A DNA stretch of 6,525 nt from Candidatus Omnitrophota bacterium (GTDB lineage Bacteria; Omnitrophota; Gorgyraeia; JABMRN01): contig JABMRN010000315.1 in assembly GCA_013202515.1 (NCBI GenBank), forward strand, positions 1 through 6,525, in the 5' to 3' direction. Under the pieces are notes generated by a model. The model had not been told where the DNA came from. It saw only the letters and a list, made by a program, of their open reading frames with translations, and ran no database searches. The position numbers and the translations under genes were made by a program. Positions 4,651-6,525 of this stretch are shown here, one piece after another (the first letter of the stretch is position 1; each line of letters starts with the position of its first letter).

Positions 4651-5145
4651 ATGGATGTTTTTGATGCTATATCTAAAAGGGCAAGCGTAAGGGAATATAA
4701 GGAAAAGTCGATTGAAAAGGCCTTGCTTGAAAAACTCGTTGATGCCGGCAGACGTGCACCAACAGCAAGGGCAGTTGAACCATGGGAGTTTGTTGTTGTA
4801 ACCGACAGAGGCACTCTTAAAAAACTAGGTCAGATAGCTAATACCGGTTCTTTTATAAAGGATGCTGGGTGCTGCATAGCTGTATATTGTAAAGAAACCA
4901 AATACTACCTTGAAGACGGTGTTGCGGCCACTGAGAATATACTCATTCAGGCCGCAGGACTTGGCCTGGGCGCATGCTGGGTAGCAGGGGATAAAAAACC
5001 GTATACTGAAGAGGTTTCTCTTCTTTTGGGTGTTCCTCCTGAGATGAAGTTAATAAGTCTTTTGTCTTTGGGGTGGCCGAAGGATGAACCCATGCAAAAG
5101 AAGAATCGCAGCTTAAAAGATGTAATGCATTGGGAGAAGTTTTAG
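4651..5145 (+). CDS. nitroreductase-family flavoprotein (short type)
   Basis: This 164-aa FMN-dependent nitroreductase-fold protein is at the short end for the family. Visible hallmarks are the N-terminal KRASVREYKEK phosphate-binding stretch (Arg10, Ser12, Arg14), APTARAVEPWEFVVV (36-50), the helix with AATENILIQAAGLGLGACW (92-110) that lines the flavin, and VPPEMKLISLLSLGWP (129-144). Members use NAD(P)H to reduce nitro compounds, quinones or other acceptors, and the natural substrate cannot be read from sequence. AAAGGA (4640-4645) lies 5 bases before the ATG and the stop of the ACT gene is two bases away, so translation is probably coupled. Several Cys residues (74, 75, 80, 109) are not conserved family features as far as I recall. 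An amino-acid-responsive ACT partner is an interesting but unproven context. Confidence 0.93.
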   Translation: MDVFDAISKRASVREYKEKSIEKALLEKLVDAGRRAPTARAVEPWEFVVVTDRGTLKKLGQIANTGSFIKDAGCCIAVYCKETKYYLEDGVAATENILIQAAGLGLGACWVAGDKKPYTEEVSLLLGVPPEMKLISLLSLGWPKDEPMQKKNRSLKDVMHWEKF

Positions 5146-5175
5146 TATCTAGAGCTAAGGTAAAAGGGTAATGCT

Positions 5176-5679
5176 GTGGCAAATAAAAAGGACATGAATA
5201 TAGCAATACTCATTCAAGTGATTTTACTTTTTTTTGTTTTTTTTATTCAAGGTTGCAGGTTCACGCCGTTTGATGGAAGAGATAGGATAATCGAATTAAA
5301 CAATGGCAAAAAGATCGTTGGAAAGATAGTGAACGAAACGAATGACAGTATCCTTGTAAGCCATGAGGAAGGAACTGTAGAGGCAACTATACCACGGCCT
5401 TTTGTAAAGGACATCAGGCGTCCTTCTATAAAGGACTTGCTGGGGTCAAAACTCGAATTACTTAAGAAGAAAATAGCTTCATTGATGGATGATGAACAGG
5501 CAAAGAAGTATAAACGGCTTGAAATGGAAAGATACCAAGACGAATTAAGATCAGCCCAAAGGGCAAGGGCCAGGATAAACGATAAACAGAAAAAATCATC
5601 CCCGGAATCTGAAAAAACAAATACATCATCGTGTCAGGCAGCCAGTGAAGCATTAGATGATTGGTCTGTAATACCTTGA
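5176..5679 (+). CDS. lipoprotein with small beta-rich domain and charged C-terminal helix
   Basis: This 167-aa predicted lipoprotein starts at GTG 5176. AAAGGG (5163-5168) lies 7 bases upstream, and the ATG at 5194 has only a too-close site. The hydrophobic core runs to IQGC with lipid-bearing Cys27. Residues about 37-82 form a compact strand-rich unit (IIELNNGKKIVGKIVNETNDSILV, then TVEATIPRPFVKDIRR) of the kind often seen in exported proteins with an SH3- or Sm-like barrel. I do not know a specific family. After it come a basic/acidic helical stretch (about 83-140), which may form a coiled coil, and a Ser/Glu-rich tail of low complexity ending VIP. Codons for the signal core include two T8 runs split by a G (5228-5244). 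It follows the nitroreductase by 30 bases and probably ends the operon, since a new promoter appears downstream. Confidence 0.85.
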   Translation: MANKKDMNIAILIQVILLFFVFFIQGCRFTPFDGRDRIIELNNGKKIVGKIVNETNDSILVSHEEGTVEATIPRPFVKDIRRPSIKDLLGSKLELLKKKIASLMDDEQAKKYKRLEMERYQDELRSAQRARARINDKQKKSSPESEKTNTSSCQAASEALDDWSVIP

Positions 5680-5693
5680 TGAGAGGATAAAGG

Positions 5694-5723
5694 TTGATGA
5701 AAAGAATAGGATGTGGTACAATA
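5694..5723 (+). promoter_or_regulatory. candidate extended -10 promoter for the transglutaminase-like gene
   Basis: TTGATG (5694-5699) and TACAAT (5718-5723) are 18 bp apart, with TGG directly before the -10, as in the two extended -10 promoters at 1414 and 2617. Transcription would start near 5730, giving a leader of about 90 bases. The -10 lies inside a palindrome. Confidence 0.5.
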
Positions 5724-5728
5724 CCACT
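5714..5728. promoter_or_regulatory. palindrome GTGGTA-CAA-TACCAC over a -10 element
   Basis: Perfect 6-bp arms with a 3-base centre cover the candidate -10 at 5718-5723. It could be an operator; as RNA it would be a small hairpin without a U-tract, so a terminator is unlikely. Confidence 0.45.
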
Positions 5729-5818
5729 AGAATATAAGTAACCCTTGAATAACTCTACGTATTAAGACACACCAGTAGTGTATATCAATAAGAAAGCTTG
5801 GCAGAGGAACAACTTTTT

Positions 5819-6313
5819 GTGAGATTTATCTTAATTTTCTTAGGCGTTCTTTTTACAACGCTTGGGCTTGCGCATCCAGAAAATCTAGCGGATATAAGTC
5901 GATCTATCGGTTCGCCGGATGAGCTTGTCCAGTGGCTCTCAAGTAATCTCAAAACATCAATAACAATACCCGATGAACCCCATACTGCCCAAGAGGTGCT
6001 AAATAGAGGCGGTGGTGACTGCGATGACTTGGCCAGGGTTGCCTCAGGGGTTCTTGATAACTTAGGGATAGAGAACCAAATACTCGCCGTTAAATTTCAA
6101 GGAACAAAGATCAAGCATGCGTTATGTATTTTTAAGAATGAAAATGGATCCTATGACTTAATATCAAGCAAATCTCTCTTTAAGACAGGCAAAAGAACTG
6201 TTAAGGAAGCAATCGAGAAGATTTATCCAGATACCGAAAAAATAATCGATTACGAAGAGATGATGAAGCAGCAATTTATCAATAGAGAATACAATTGGGC
6301 ATCACTCAGATAG
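5819..6313 (+). CDS. exported transglutaminase-like cysteine enzyme
   Basis: This 164-aa protein starts at GTG 5819, with AGAGGA (5803-5808) 10 bases before. A TTG at 5798 would add seven residues ahead of the signal peptide and has no such site. The N-terminus (RFILIFLGVLFTTLGLAH) is a short signal peptide with likely cleavage near Ala18. The rest is a compact transglutaminase-like fold. Catalytic Cys68 lies in GGGDCDDLARVASGVLDNLGI, His100 in KHALCIF and Asp113 in SYDLISS, spaced as in the Cys-His-Asp triad of bacterial transglutaminase-like proteases. DEPHTAQEVLNRG just before the Cys is also typical. Such enzymes act in the periplasm as proteases or in other acyl chemistry; the substrate is unknown. 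It is followed after about 60 bases by a PilZ gene. A link to c-di-GMP is suggestive, since the LapG family shares the fold, but the overall sequence does not identify LapG. Confidence 0.88.
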   Translation: MRFILIFLGVLFTTLGLAHPENLADISRSIGSPDELVQWLSSNLKTSITIPDEPHTAQEVLNRGGGDCDDLARVASGVLDNLGIENQILAVKFQGTKIKHALCIFKNENGSYDLISSKSLFKTGKRTVKEAIEKIYPDTEKIIDYEEMMKQQFINREYNWASLR

Positions 6314-6326
6314 GTAGGATTTTTTC

Positions 6327-6356
6327 TTGCATTTAGGCCATCTCTGGGGTTAAAAT
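6327..6356 (+). promoter_or_regulatory. possible promoter of the second PilZ gene
   Basis: TTGCAT (6327-6332) and TAAAAT (6351-6356) are 18 bp apart in the short gap after the transglutaminase-like gene. A start near 6363 would leave about 11 bases before ATG 6374, or make the ATG at 6362 leaderless. It is weaker than the other promoters. Confidence 0.35.
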
Positions 6357-6373
6357 ACTATATGGCGGTTACT

Positions 6374-6525
6374 ATGAAGGAACGACGAAACCTTAAAAGG
6401 GCAAAGAAGTATTTTTCAATAAACATTCTGTCGATCGATTCAGATGGTAAGAACCTCTCATTCGGCAAGGTAAAATCCAATCCCAAATTCTGCGATGAAG
6501 CAGGCCTTGATTTTACTCCAGAGGG
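6374..6525 (+). CDS. second PilZ domain protein, partial (C-terminus beyond window)
   Basis: Only the first 50 residues are in the window. They start MKERRNLKRAKKYFSINIL and end ...GLDFTPE, followed by the first two bases of a glycine codon. Arg5-x3-Arg9 (RxxxR) and Asp46-x-Thr48-x2-Gly51 (the second c-di-GMP motif, with Thr in place of the usual Ser) sit at the same residue numbers as in the PilZ protein at 2139-2519. By eye 32 of the 50 residues are identical to that protein, and no gaps are needed, so the two are recent or conserved paralogues. ATG 6374 gives this exact alignment; an in-frame ATG at 6362 would add MAVT and cannot be excluded. It follows the transglutaminase-like gene and may have its own promoter. 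Confidence 0.88.
   Translation, partial: MKERRNLKRAKKYFSINILSIDSDGKNLSFGKVKSNPKFCDEAGLDFTPE

Noticed and set aside
4943..5206. Minus-strand open frame of 87 codons
   Set aside because: Opposite the conserved flavin-binding part of the nitroreductase gene.
5697..5738. Thirteen-codon leader-like frame beginning ATG 5697
   Set aside because: Overlaps the candidate promoter, so it could not be translated from that transcript; no codon pattern of an attenuator peptide.
5771..5784. Weak ACAC...GTGT inverted repeat before the transglutaminase-like gene
   Set aside because: Only four paired bases; expected by chance.
1..6525. CRISPR array, tRNA, rRNA, insertion sequence
   Set aside because: No regularly spaced direct repeats, no tRNA-like or rRNA-like segments, no transposase frame and no terminal repeats were seen.

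Overview
The window comes from a bacterium of moderate to low GC, roughly 40% judged by eye. Gene density is high, almost everything lies on the plus strand, and gaps are short. The gene content does not allow a firm species call: there are two PilZ c-di-GMP receptors, two lipoproteins, several small membrane proteins, a tandem-ACT protein and a short nitroreductase. A little-studied Gram-negative lineage (for example Omnitrophota or another environmental candidate phylum) is a guess from overall style, not from a marker gene.

Layout. Positions 1-234 hold a weak, possibly broken minus-strand frame, some small hairpins and a promoter. Next come a PPC/DUF296 protein (235-666) and a secreted protein resembling the Rap1a/Tai family (681-1010). 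A divergent regulatory module occupies 1063-2519: an unrecognised 78-aa gene on the minus strand faces a plus-strand gene joining an XRE helix-turn-helix to a phosphoreceiver domain. That gene overlaps a PilZ gene by one base (TAATG). The 126-bp divergent intergenic region carries two back-to-back near-consensus promoters and two copies of a TATCACA-n3-TGTGATA palindrome. One palindrome fills the spacer of the minus promoter and the other overlaps the -35 of the plus promoter. This is the clearest regulatory circuit in the window.

From 2594 to 5679 a probable long transcription unit starts at an extended -10 promoter with a 15-bp palindrome at its predicted start point. It encodes a three-helix membrane protein with a Cys cluster, a 65-aa two-helix membrane protein, a membrane protein with CX3CP and CX2CP iron-sulfur type motifs, a TPR lipoprotein, a tandem-ACT protein, a nitroreductase-like flavoprotein and a lipoprotein with a small beta-rich domain. 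From 5694 a new promoter leads to an exported transglutaminase-like cysteine enzyme. The window then ends inside a second PilZ gene that is a close paralogue of the first.

How the parts may work together (inference): the XRE-receiver protein probably represses or switches its own operon and the 78-aa gene, with a c-di-GMP receptor as co-transcribed output. The 2661-5679 unit looks like envelope and redox functions. The transglutaminase-like enzyme next to a PilZ gene raises a possible c-di-GMP/envelope link. Two of the transcription units appear leaderless or nearly so.
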